Of a stretch of 64,000 bases of DNA, positions 23,965 to 31,303 are shown piece after piece. The DNA lies in contig NZ_JAKUKE010000004.1 in NCBI RefSeq assembly GCF_024197615.1, positions 1 through 64,000 of the forward strand, given 5' to 3'. The stretch's first letter is position 1; each line of letters starts with the position of its first letter. The notes below the pieces were generated by a model, which was not told where the DNA came from, made no database searches, and was given only the letters and a program-made list of their open reading frames with translations. A program made the position numbers and the translations under genes. The stretch is from Desulfuromonas sp. KJ2020 (GTDB lineage: Bacteria > Desulfobacterota > Desulfuromonadia > Desulfuromonadales > SZUA-540).

Positions 23965-24521
23965 TCGTTCGTCTGTTGCTGTCCCTGCTGCTGCTGGCGC
24001 CACTGCCGACCTTGGCGGTCGAAGTCGAAGGCGTTCAACTGCCGGACCGGCTGGAGGTTCAGGGAGAAACCCTGCACCACAACGGCCACGGCATCCGCAA
24101 GAAACTCTTCTTCGATATCTATATCGGTTCTCTCTATACCGCCACGCCCGTGCATAGTCTGTCGGAAGTCCTGGCCAGTCCCGGGGCCAAGCTCATCCGC
24201 ATGGACTTTCTCTACAAGAAGGTGGAAAAGGAAAAAATTATCGAAGCCTTCCGCGAAGGGCTCGCCAACCAGTCCGCTGCCCTGGCCGCCGGAGAGGAGG
24301 CCCAGGCGTTTCTGGGCTGGTTCGGCCGGGATTTCGTGCGGGGTGACCGGGTAGAGCTGGAACTGGGCGGCGACGGCACCGTGGCGGCCCGCCACAATGG
24401 CGAGCTGTTGGGAACGCTGCGCTCACCGGCTTTTGCCGAGGCGGTGCTGGGGATCTATCTGGGGGACAAGCCGGCGGACGCTCGTCTCAAGGCCGGCATG
24501 CTGCAAGGCAAAGAGCGCTGA
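23961..24521 (+). CDS. Exported chalcone-isomerase-like (fatty-acid-binding fold) protein
   Basis: 186 residues with a signal peptide (IVRLLLSLLLLAPLPTLAV) and one chalcone-isomerase-like domain: KKLFFDIYIGSLYTA, LIRMDFLYKKVEKEKIIEA, LGWFGRDFVRGDRVELEL and LGIYLGDKPADARLKAGML. Bacterial members are periplasmic and lack flavonoid substrates; the plant relatives FAP bind fatty acids. Its position in a fatty-acid oxidation operon supports a lipid-binding role (inference). ATG follows GGGGAGGATTT and overlaps the MBL stop (ATGA). Confidence 0.8.
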   Translation: MIVRLLLSLLLLAPLPTLAVEVEGVQLPDRLEVQGETLHHNGHGIRKKLFFDIYIGSLYTATPVHSLSEVLASPGAKLIRMDFLYKKVEKEKIIEAFREGLANQSAALAAGEEAQAFLGWFGRDFVRGDRVELELGGDGTVAARHNGELLGTLRSPAFAEAVLGIYLGDKPADARLKAGMLQGKER

Positions 24522-24540
24522 TAAAAAAGGAGTGGATGGT

Positions 24541-25365
24541 ATGGGAAGTCTGAAGGGCAAAACTCTGTTCATTACCGGCGCCAGTCGGGGCATCGGCGCG
24601 GCCATCGCGCTGCGGGCCGCCCGCGACGGCGCCAACATCGTCATTGCCGCCAAAAGCAGCCGGCCTCATCCCCGCCTGCCCGGCACCATCCATACCGTGG
24701 CGGCTGACATCGAAGCCGCCGGCGGCCGCGCCCTGGCGCTGCAAATGGATATTCGCGACGAACAGCAGGTGGCCGCCGCGGCGGCGCAGGCGGCGGAAAC
24801 TTTCGGCGGTATCGATATCCTCGTCAACAATGCCTCCGCCATTTATCTGGCCGGCACGCTTCAGACGCCGCCCAAGCGTCTTGATCTCATGTTTCAGGTC
24901 AACGTGCGCGGCACCTTTCTGGCCAGCCAGGCCTGCCTGCCCTACCTGCTGCAGGGGGACAACCCGCATATCCTGAATCTGTCACCGCCGCTCGATCTGA
25001 GCCCGCGCTGGTTCAAGGATCACACCGCTTATACCATCAGCAAGTACGGTATGAGCCTGTGCGTGCTGGGGATGGCGGCCGAGTTTCAGGGGAAGGTGGC
25101 GGTCAACGCCCTCTGGCCGAAGACGGTCATTCACACCGCCGCGCTGGCCATGCTGGGTGGTCTGGTGCCGCCCGAGGCCTGTCGGACACCGGAGATTGTG
25201 GCGGATGCGGCTCATGCCGTGATCTGTCGGCCGTCGGCAGTCTGCAGCGGCCGTTTTTTCATTGACGAGGAAGTGCTGCGTGAAGAGGGGGTGAAGGATT
25301 TCGAGGGCTACGCCGTCTCGCCGGGGCACCCGCTGCATACGGACCTTTTTCTGGCGTCCGACTAG
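24541..25365 (+). CDS. Short-chain dehydrogenase/reductase, HSDL2-like
   Basis: 274 residues. The cofactor motif TGASRGIG is at the start, NNAS follows strand 4, and the active-site YTISK (Tyr, Lys) is present after a serine in LNLSPP. The extended segment KSSRPHPRLPGTIHT matches HSDL2-type SDRs, which carry this insertion and in animals are peroxisomal and linked to lipid metabolism. Substrate unknown. ATG follows AAGGAGTGGATGGT. It ends the operon, and its stop codon overlaps the stop of the convergent merR gene by 4 bp. Confidence 0.82.
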   Translation: MGSLKGKTLFITGASRGIGAAIALRAARDGANIVIAAKSSRPHPRLPGTIHTVAADIEAAGGRALALQMDIRDEQQVAAAAAQAAETFGGIDILVNNASAIYLAGTLQTPPKRLDLMFQVNVRGTFLASQACLPYLLQGDNPHILNLSPPLDLSPRWFKDHTAYTISKYGMSLCVLGMAAEFQGKVAVNALWPKTVIHTAALAMLGGLVPPEACRTPEIVADAAHAVICRPSAVCSGRFFIDEEVLREEGVKDFEGYAVSPGHPLHTDLFLASD

Positions 25366-25775
25366 GTGGTCTTGCCGGCCGACTGTTCCGCCAGGATGCC
25401 TTGAATGCGGGCGCGGTAGTCGACGATATCCTTGCGCAGGGAGGCGAGGCGGGAGATCTTTTCATCGACTTTGTTGATATGCAGGTCGAGCATCTCCAGC
25501 AGTTGGGGCGTGATGGTGCTGAAATCCTGGTTGTGGGTGTCGAAGTTGCGGGACAATTCCTGCATTTCCTTGAGGCTCAGCCCCAAATCCTTCATTTTGA
25601 GGATAAACTTGAGGCGCAGAATATCGTTGCGAGAATAGAGCCTGGCGCCGCCTCCCAGTCGTTCGGAGGGGCCCATCAGGCCGATCTCTTCGTAGTAACG
25701 GATGGTTCGCGTCGTGATGCCGAGGCGGATGGCGAGTTCGCCGATCTGGACCAGTTCAGCCGATGTTGAGGTCAT
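25362..25775 (-). CDS. MerR-family transcriptional regulator of acyl-CoA oxidation genes
   Basis: 137 residues. The MerR helix-turn-helix is IGELAIRLGITTRTIRYYEE (11-30), with the wing around RLGGGARLYSRNDILRLKF. A coiled coil follows (about 80-130, LHINKVDEKISRLASL). There is no metal-binding Cys loop, as in the LiuR-like regulators of acyl-CoA metabolism. ATG 25775 is preferred over 25835 because it follows GGGAAG and fits the domain start. Three 15-bp sites with the core ACGTAAGGT lie before this gene and the two flanking acyl-CoA operons, so it probably represses all three in response to an acyl-CoA (inference). Confidence 0.85.
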   Translation of the reverse strand: MTSTSAELVQIGELAIRLGITTRTIRYYEEIGLMGPSERLGGGARLYSRNDILRLKFILKMKDLGLSLKEMQELSRNFDTHNQDFSTITPQLLEMLDLHINKVDEKISRLASLRKDIVDYRARIQGILAEQSAGKTT

Positions 25776-25781
25776 AGTCTT

Positions 25782-25835
25782 CCCTTTACGTAAGGTTTTA
25801 TTGGTTTGATTATCACCGGGATAACGGGTTGTCAA
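25782..25835 (-). promoter_or_regulatory. Promoter of merR with operator site C
   Basis: On the minus strand TTGACA (25835-25830), 17 nt, TAATCA (25812-25807) form a good promoter. Operator-like site C (25782-25796) lies just downstream, over the likely transcription start and leader. Read on the plus strand it is CCCTTTACGTAAGGT and matches site B at 13 of 15 positions. The position suits auto-repression. Confidence 0.65.
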
Positions 25836-25895
25836 TCGAAAAAAGACCTTTCCATAAATAAGTTATATAAAAGTAAAATGATGTTATAAAATAAT
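25836..25895. other. AT-rich spacer between divergent merR and ETF operon promoters
   Basis: 60 bp of AT-rich DNA with TTATATAA and TTATAAAATAA runs, separating the merR promoter (minus) from the ETF operon promoter (plus). No gene fits here. Confidence 0.5.
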
Positions 25896-25924
25896 TTGAC
25901 CTTAACGTAAGGTCGTGGTAAAGG
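25896..25924 (+). promoter_or_regulatory. Promoter and operator site B of the ETF oxidoreductase operon
   Basis: -35 TTGACC (25896-25901), 17-nt spacer, -10 TAAAGG (25919-25924). The operator ACCTTAACGTAAGGT (25899-25913) is a palindrome with 6-bp arms and a 3-nt centre, starting at base four of the -35, exactly as in site A at 15583. It is the best palindrome of the three sites. Confidence 0.7.
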
Positions 25925-25944
25925 TTTGAGCAGGAGGGCCTGCT

Positions 25945-27933
25945 ATGGAATTTACACGGGAGATTTACTGGAATATCGGCCAGGGGGCACTGGTGCTTGT
26001 GCCCATGTATGTGTTGGCGCTTATGGCGGTGGCCGTCCTGCTGTGGGGGTTCTGGCAGCGCGTCCGGGTGTATCGTCAGGGGAGACGCCCCGTGAACCGG
26101 ACCGACGTTTTGGAAGAGCGGCTGCTGGACATGGTCAAAGGGGTGCTGCTGCAGGGGAAAGTCATGCGCGTGCCGGGAGCCGGCACGGCCCACGGCCTCT
26201 TCTTCTGGGGGTTTTTCCTCCTGTTTATTGGCACCTGTCTCATCCTTCTCCAGGCCGATTTCACCGAGCCCTTGTTTGATGTCCGCTTTCTCCAGGGCAA
26301 TTTCTACAAAGGTTTCTCCCTGGTCCTGGATGTAGCCGGCCTGGTCGCCCTGCTCATGCTCGGCGGCCTGTTCGTGCGGCGTTACCTGCGACGGCCCGAG
26401 GGGCTGGAAACGGGACGGGACGACGCCCTCATGCATGGGCTGCTATTTGCCATTCTGATCAGCGGTTTTCTCATCGAAGGCGCCCGCATGGCTGTGACGG
26501 AACTCGGCACGCCGCTGGCGGCCTGGAGCCCGGTGGGGAAAGTCGTGGCGGTCTCCCTGGCTGGCCTTAGGGAGGAAACGCTGCGCAGTATGCATGTTGG
26601 TCTCTGGTGGGGGCACCTGCTGCTCGGAGTTGCTTTTATCGCTCTCATCCCCTTTACCAAGTTCCGCCACATTTTCACCACCAGCGCCAATTATCTGCTG
26701 GCCGATCGCGGGCCCCGGGGCAAGATGGTTACCCTCGATCTGGAGGACGAGGAGGCCGAGAGTTTTGGCGTGGCCCGTGTTCCGGATTTATCCTGGAAAG
26801 ATGTCTTGGACGCCGATGCCTGCACCCTGTGCAAACGCTGTCAGGATCGCTGTCCCGCCTTTGCCACGGACAAGCCTTTGTCGCCCATGAAGATCGTCAA
26901 TCAGATCGGGGAGACGGCTTTCCAATTCCCCGAGAACAGCCTCATCGAGACCGTCTCCACCGAAGCCCTCTGGGCCTGTACCACCTGTCGGGCCTGTCAG
27001 GATATCTGTCCGGCCGTCATCGAGCATGTGCCCAAAATCCTCGACATGCGCCGCCATCTGGTGCTCATGGAAGGGGCTTTTCCCGGCGAGGAGGTGATGA
27101 CCGCCGCCGAGAACACGGAGGTCAACGGCAATCCCCTGGGCATGGCCTATGCCTCCCGCGGCGATTGGGCCGCCGACCTGGGCGTGAAGACCCTGGCCGA
27201 AGATGCCGATGTCGATGTCCTCTATTTCGTCGGCTGCTACGCCTCTTTCGACAAGCGCAACATCGCCGTCGCCCGCAGTTTCATCCGGTTGTGCCAGGCG
27301 GCGGGCGTCAAGGTGGGCATATTGGGCAAGGAGGAGAAGTGCTGCGGGGAGCCTCTGCGCAAAATCGGCAATGAGTATCTCTACCAGAGCCTCGCGGCGG
27401 AAAACGTGGAAACCCTGCGCCGGTACGGGGTGAAAAAAGTGGTCACCACCTGCCCCCACTGCTTCAACACCCTGGCCAAGGACTATCAGGATCTCGGTCT
27501 GGGGCTGGAGGTCGAGCACTACACGGTCTTTCTCGAACGCCTACTGGAAAAAGGACGTCTCAAGCTGCGCCCCGAGGCTTTTGCCGCCACCTGTCACGAC
27601 TCCTGCTACCTGGGGCGTTACAATGACATCTATCAGGCGCCGCGCACGCTGCTGGCGGCGGCTGGCGGCCGCCTGGCTGAAATGTCGCAGAACCAGGCGA
27701 ACAGCTTCTGCTGCGGCGCCGGGGGCGGCCGTATTCTGGCCGAAGAGAATCTGGGCTCGCGCATCAACAACCGCCGGGTGGCCATGGCCGCCGACACGGG
27801 GGCGCCGTTGCTCGTCTCCAATTGCCCCTTCTGTCTGACCATGTTCGAGGACGGTGTCAAGGGCGCGGATCTGGAGGGGCGGCTGGCGACCAAAGACCTG
27901 GCTGAGATTCTGCTGGAGCGCCTGGTCCGTTGA
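25945..27933 (+). CDS. Membrane ETF:menaquinone oxidoreductase, HdrD/NarI-like fusion (EMO type)
   Basis: 662 residues. A NarI-like membrane domain with about five to six helices (about 14-240) carries histidines for b haem (AHGLFFWGF, SMHVGLWWGHLLLG). Next come two 4Fe-4S sites, CTLCKRCQDRC (293-303) and CTTCRACQDIC (345-355). Two CCG domains of the HdrB/D type follow, with EKCCGEPLRK and CPHCFNTL, then CHDSCYLGRY and NSFCCGAGGG. This architecture, beside etfBA, is that of the membrane oxidoreductases that pass electrons from acyl-CoA dehydrogenase via ETF to menaquinone. It is the first gene after operator B; ATG follows GCAGGAGG. Confidence 0.88.
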   Translation: MEFTREIYWNIGQGALVLVPMYVLALMAVAVLLWGFWQRVRVYRQGRRPVNRTDVLEERLLDMVKGVLLQGKVMRVPGAGTAHGLFFWGFFLLFIGTCLILLQADFTEPLFDVRFLQGNFYKGFSLVLDVAGLVALLMLGGLFVRRYLRRPEGLETGRDDALMHGLLFAILISGFLIEGARMAVTELGTPLAAWSPVGKVVAVSLAGLREETLRSMHVGLWWGHLLLGVAFIALIPFTKFRHIFTTSANYLLADRGPRGKMVTLDLEDEEAESFGVARVPDLSWKDVLDADACTLCKRCQDRCPAFATDKPLSPMKIVNQIGETAFQFPENSLIETVSTEALWACTTCRACQDICPAVIEHVPKILDMRRHLVLMEGAFPGEEVMTAAENTEVNGNPLGMAYASRGDWAADLGVKTLAEDADVDVLYFVGCYASFDKRNIAVARSFIRLCQAAGVKVGILGKEEKCCGEPLRKIGNEYLYQSLAAENVETLRRYGVKKVVTTCPHCFNTLAKDYQDLGLGLEVEHYTVFLERLLEKGRLKLRPEAFAATCHDSCYLGRYNDIYQAPRTLLAAAGGRLAEMSQNQANSFCCGAGGGRILAEENLGSRINNRRVAMAADTGAPLLVSNCPFCLTMFEDGVKGADLEGRLATKDLAEILLERLVR

Positions 27934-27993
27934 GTAAGGCGCCGAAACGGGCCGAAATCGCGTTGACTAACATTATGCAAGGGGAGGCAGCCT

Positions 27994-28767
27994 ATGAAAA
28001 TCCTGGTGTGTGTCAAGCAGGTACCCGATATGGAATCGAAGTTTGCGGTGAACAGCGCCGGTACCTGGATTGACAGTGCCGACCTGGCCTGGCGCATGAA
28101 TGAGTACGACGAATACGCTGTGGAGCAGGCCGTACGGCTCAAGGAGCAGGTGGGGGAGGCGGACATCACCGTCTTGTCCATCGGCCCGGATCGGGTGGTG
28201 GAGACGATCAAGAAGGCCCTGGCCATGGGGGGTGACCGGGGCATCCATGTAAAGGATGAACTCAGTCACGACAAGGACCCTTTCCAGATCGCCACCCTCA
28301 TTGCCGGTGTGGCTCGGGAGCAAAACTTCGACGTCCTCTTCTTCGGTATGCAGTCGCAGGATCGGGGCTCGGCCCAGGTCGGGGTGCTGGTCGGTGAGAT
28401 GCTGAAGATGGCGGTAGTGACCACCGTTGTCGAGTTCGGCTTCGAGGACGGCCGTATCACGGTCAAAAGAGAACTGGAAGGGGGCAACCGGGCCAAGGTG
28501 CGTCTGGGCCTGCCGGCGGCGGTGACCTGCCAGTTGGGTCTTAACACGCCGCGCTACCCGACCCTGCCCAATATCATGAAGGCCAAGAAAAAGGAGCTGA
28601 CCGTCGTCGAGGTCGCCACCCTGGCGCCGGCCGAGGCGCTGGTCCGCACCCGGAATATGTATCCGCCAAGCAAAAAGGGCGGCGGCCTGGTGCTCGAAGG
28701 GGACGCGGCAGAACTGGCCGACAAGCTGGTGCGGATTCTCAAGGAAAAGACCACGGTTCTCAAATAG
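27994..28767 (+). CDS. etfB: Electron transfer flavoprotein beta subunit
   Basis: 257 residues. KILVCVKQVPD opens the chain; the AMP/nucleotide loop region includes VLSIGPDRVVETIKKALAMGGDR and the family signature VTCQLGLNTPRYPTLPNIMKAKKKEL. EtfB pairs with EtfA to carry electrons from the acyl-CoA dehydrogenase to the membrane oxidoreductase encoded just upstream. I see no NADH-bifurcating partner gene here, so a simple carrier role is likelier. ATG follows AGGGGAGGCAGCCT. Confidence 0.93.
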   Translation: MKILVCVKQVPDMESKFAVNSAGTWIDSADLAWRMNEYDEYAVEQAVRLKEQVGEADITVLSIGPDRVVETIKKALAMGGDRGIHVKDELSHDKDPFQIATLIAGVAREQNFDVLFFGMQSQDRGSAQVGVLVGEMLKMAVVTTVVEFGFEDGRITVKRELEGGNRAKVRLGLPAAVTCQLGLNTPRYPTLPNIMKAKKKELTVVEVATLAPAEALVRTRNMYPPSKKGGGLVLEGDAAELADKLVRILKEKTTVLK

Positions 28768-28779
28768 GGGAGGCGCCAT

Positions 28780-29697
28780 ATGAAAGTACTGCTGATTGCC
28801 GAATACAGAGATGGAACCCTGATGGGTTCCACCTACGAACTGCTGGCCTTCGCCGACAAACTGGGGGCAGAAACGGTCATGTTCCTGGCCGGTAGTGAAC
28901 AGGTCCAGCCGGCCTATGACGGCACCCTCTATCTGGCGGAGGCCACGGACTGCGGCGAATACAATCCCGAGGGCCACCGGGAGCTGATCCTGTCGGTGGT
29001 GGAGAAGGAAAAACCCGACCTGGTGGTCTTTTCCCACTCCTCCTATGGCTGGGATCTCGCCCCCCGCGTGGCGCTGGCCTTGCGGGCTCCTCAGATCTCC
29101 GAGGTCGTGGAGATCGGCGAAGAGGGCGATTACGTGGTGCCGGCCTGCAACGCCAAGCTGCGGCGACGCCTTGCCGGCGAAGCCCCGGTGACGGTGCTGA
29201 CGCTGCAGGCCGGCGCATTCAACCCCCAAGGGGCACCCTCGGGGACGCCCCACCTGGAGAAACTGACGACAACGACATCCGCTTCCCTGGAGTTTTTAGG
29301 CTACGAAGAGGCGGAGAAGGCCGAGGTCGATCTGGCCAAGGCCGAAGTCATCGTCAGTGCCGGGCGCGGCATCGGCAAACCGGAAAATATGGCCCTTGTC
29401 GCCGCCCTGGCCGAAGCCCTTGGCGGCGAATACGCCGCCAGCCGCCCCGTGGTGGATGCGGGCTGGGCCGATCACAGCCGGCAGGTGGGCACGACGGGGC
29501 AGACCGTGGCACCGAAGCTTTATGTGGCCTGTGGCATTTCCGGGGCGATTCAGCACCTGGCAGGGATGAAAAAGTCGGGATTTATTGTCGCTATCAATAC
29601 GGACAAGGATGCGCCCATCGGCGAAGTCGCCGACGTGCTGGTCGTGGCCGACCTCAAACAGTTCGTGCCGGCGCTGACGGCGAAGCTGAAGGGGTAG
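28780..29697 (+). CDS. etfA: Electron transfer flavoprotein alpha subunit
   Basis: 305 residues. The C-terminal FAD domain is intact: VSAGRGIGKPENM, SRPVVDAGWADHSRQVGTTG, YVACGISGAIQHLAGM and the terminal AINTDKDAPIGEVADV. It holds the redox FAD of the EtfAB dimer. It follows etfB by 12 bp with GGGGAGGCGCCAT before the ATG, and is the last gene before a bidirectional terminator. Confidence 0.93.
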   Translation: MKVLLIAEYRDGTLMGSTYELLAFADKLGAETVMFLAGSEQVQPAYDGTLYLAEATDCGEYNPEGHRELILSVVEKEKPDLVVFSHSSYGWDLAPRVALALRAPQISEVVEIGEEGDYVVPACNAKLRRRLAGEAPVTVLTLQAGAFNPQGAPSGTPHLEKLTTTTSASLEFLGYEEAEKAEVDLAKAEVIVSAGRGIGKPENMALVAALAEALGGEYAASRPVVDAGWADHSRQVGTTGQTVAPKLYVACGISGAIQHLAGMKKSGFIVAINTDKDAPIGEVADVLVVADLKQFVPALTAKLKG

Positions 29698-29722
29698 ACG
29701 CTACCGCCCCGTTGACCTGACG

Positions 29723-29769
29723 AAAAAAAAAACGGGGACCGCTCTCAGTTGCGGCCCCCGTTTTCTTTT
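29723..29769. terminator. Bidirectional rho-independent terminator
   Basis: AACGGGG-A-CCGC pairs with GCGG-C-CCCGTT (29731-29762) around a TCTCAGTT loop, with ten A on the left (29723-29732) and TTTTCTTTT on the right. It can end both etfA (plus) and the che/regulator operon (minus), whose last stop is at 29795. Confidence 0.88.
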
Positions 29770-29794
29770 GTATCAAAGCGTGACGACGCCCTCT

Positions 29795-31222
29795 TCAGCT
29801 TTTTTCCAAGAGATTGTCGGTGATCAACTTGTCGAGTTGTTTCTTCTTGATCTTTTCCAGCAGAGTGGTGCGTTTGAGGTTGAGCAATTGCGCCGCTTCT
29901 TTCTTGTTGCCGCCCGTTTTCATCAGGGCCTGAAGAATGAGCCGGTCCTCGAATTCGCTGACCCGGGTGTTGAAATCGGCCCCTTCCTGCATTTCATCCG
30001 TGTCCGGGGTATCTATCTCCGGGGCCAGATTGAAAGTTTCAGGCAGGTTTTCCGTGTATTTCTCCGGCAGGTCTGCCAGTTGAATGGTTTCGCCTCCGTG
30101 CAGGATGACCAGCCGTTGCACCAGGTTTTCCAGTTCGCGTACATTGCCGGGCCAGGGATAGGCTATCAGCGCTTGCATGGCTTCAGTCGAAAATCCCTGC
30201 AGGGGGTGCTTTTTGCCGCGGTTGTACACCTGCATGAATTTCTTGATGAGAACAGGGATGTCTTCCCGGCGATCGCGCAGCGGCGGGATGGTTATGGGGA
30301 CGACGCTTAACCGGTAATAGAGGTCTTCGCGGAAGGTGCCTTCTTTAACCGCTTTTTCCAGGTCCCGATGGGTGGCGGCCACCACCCGTACATCGACCTT
30401 GACCGGTTTGACGCCACCGACCGGTTCAAATTCTTTCTCCTGCAGAATCCTCAGCAGCTTGGCCTGCAGATTGGGCTTCATGTCGCCGATTTCATCCAGA
30501 AAAAGCGTACCGCCATCGGCGTACTGCACCCGACCCTTCTTGGCCTGGTTGGCGCCGGTAAAGGCTCCCTTTTCATAGCCGAACAGCTCGCTCTCCAGCA
30601 GTTCGTCGGGGATGGCGGCGCAGTTCACCGGAACAAAGTTCTTGCCGTCCCGGGGGCTCAAGGCATGAATGGCCTTGGAAATGAGCTCTTTGCCGGTACC
30701 ACTCTCTCCTTGGATGAGCACCGTACTCATGCCATCATCGGCGATTTTCTCTACCAGGCTGAAAAGCTTCTGCATCCTGGGCGACCTGCCGATGATGCCA
30801 TGAAATCCTTCGCTTTTGCGGATCTTGGCCCCCTTGCTCTCTTTGTGGGTCTGCAGATCGTGATGCGTCAGACTGCGGGCGGCAACGATGACCGCCTCCT
30901 CCAGATCGAAAGGACTGTTGATGTAGAAGAGGGCCCCGGCATTCAACGCTTCGAGAATGTATTGGCGGTTGTCCGCGGGCAGGCTGATAATGGCCATCAC
31001 CGCCGGGTAGCGCTGGCGAATCTCCTGCATAAGTACCAGTCCGCTCTTGTCGGGCAGAAAGATGTCGGTAATGAGCAGAGAGATGTCGAGGCTATCCACG
31101 GCCTGCAGAGCCATGGCGGGATTGTCAGCCTCGATGACCATGCATTCGATGTCCTTGCGCAATTTGATGGCGAGGGCCTGTCGCCCGGCAAGATCGGAAG
31201 AAACCAGTAGAATACTGCGCAC
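29795..31222 (-). CDS. Sigma-54-dependent activator with degenerate receiver, FleQ/FlrC-like
   Basis: 475 residues: receiver (1-120), AAA+ sigma-54 domain (about 140-375) with GESGTGKE, GAFTGA in GYEKGAFTGANQ, and GGTLFLDEIGDM, then a Fis-type helix-turn-helix (NKKEAAQLLNLKRTTLLEKI). In the receiver the Asp of LLITDIFLPD is kept, but the acidic pair after strand 1 reads SS (LLVSSDL) and the Lys before PF reads Ser (INSPF). Phospho-signalling is therefore doubtful, as in FleQ. I do not see FleQ's LFRS c-di-GMP motif. GTG 31222 follows GGAGACCTGC; ATG 31234 lacks such a site. It probably activates the flagellar promoters at 41549 and 54805. Confidence 0.85.
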   Translation of the reverse strand: MRSILLVSSDLAGRQALAIKLRKDIECMVIEADNPAMALQAVDSLDISLLITDIFLPDKSGLVLMQEIRQRYPAVMAIISLPADNRQYILEALNAGALFYINSPFDLEEAVIVAARSLTHHDLQTHKESKGAKIRKSEGFHGIIGRSPRMQKLFSLVEKIADDGMSTVLIQGESGTGKELISKAIHALSPRDGKNFVPVNCAAIPDELLESELFGYEKGAFTGANQAKKGRVQYADGGTLFLDEIGDMKPNLQAKLLRILQEKEFEPVGGVKPVKVDVRVVAATHRDLEKAVKEGTFREDLYYRLSVVPITIPPLRDRREDIPVLIKKFMQVYNRGKKHPLQGFSTEAMQALIAYPWPGNVRELENLVQRLVILHGGETIQLADLPEKYTENLPETFNLAPEIDTPDTDEMQEGADFNTRVSEFEDRLILQALMKTGGNKKEAAQLLNLKRTTLLEKIKKKQLDKLITDNLLEKS

Positions 31223-31303
31223 GCAGGTCTCCATGGGCTAGAGATGGGGTCAACCTGGCGGGTCTCGAAGACACCAGCCGGCAATTTGGCGGGATACTGC
31301 CTT

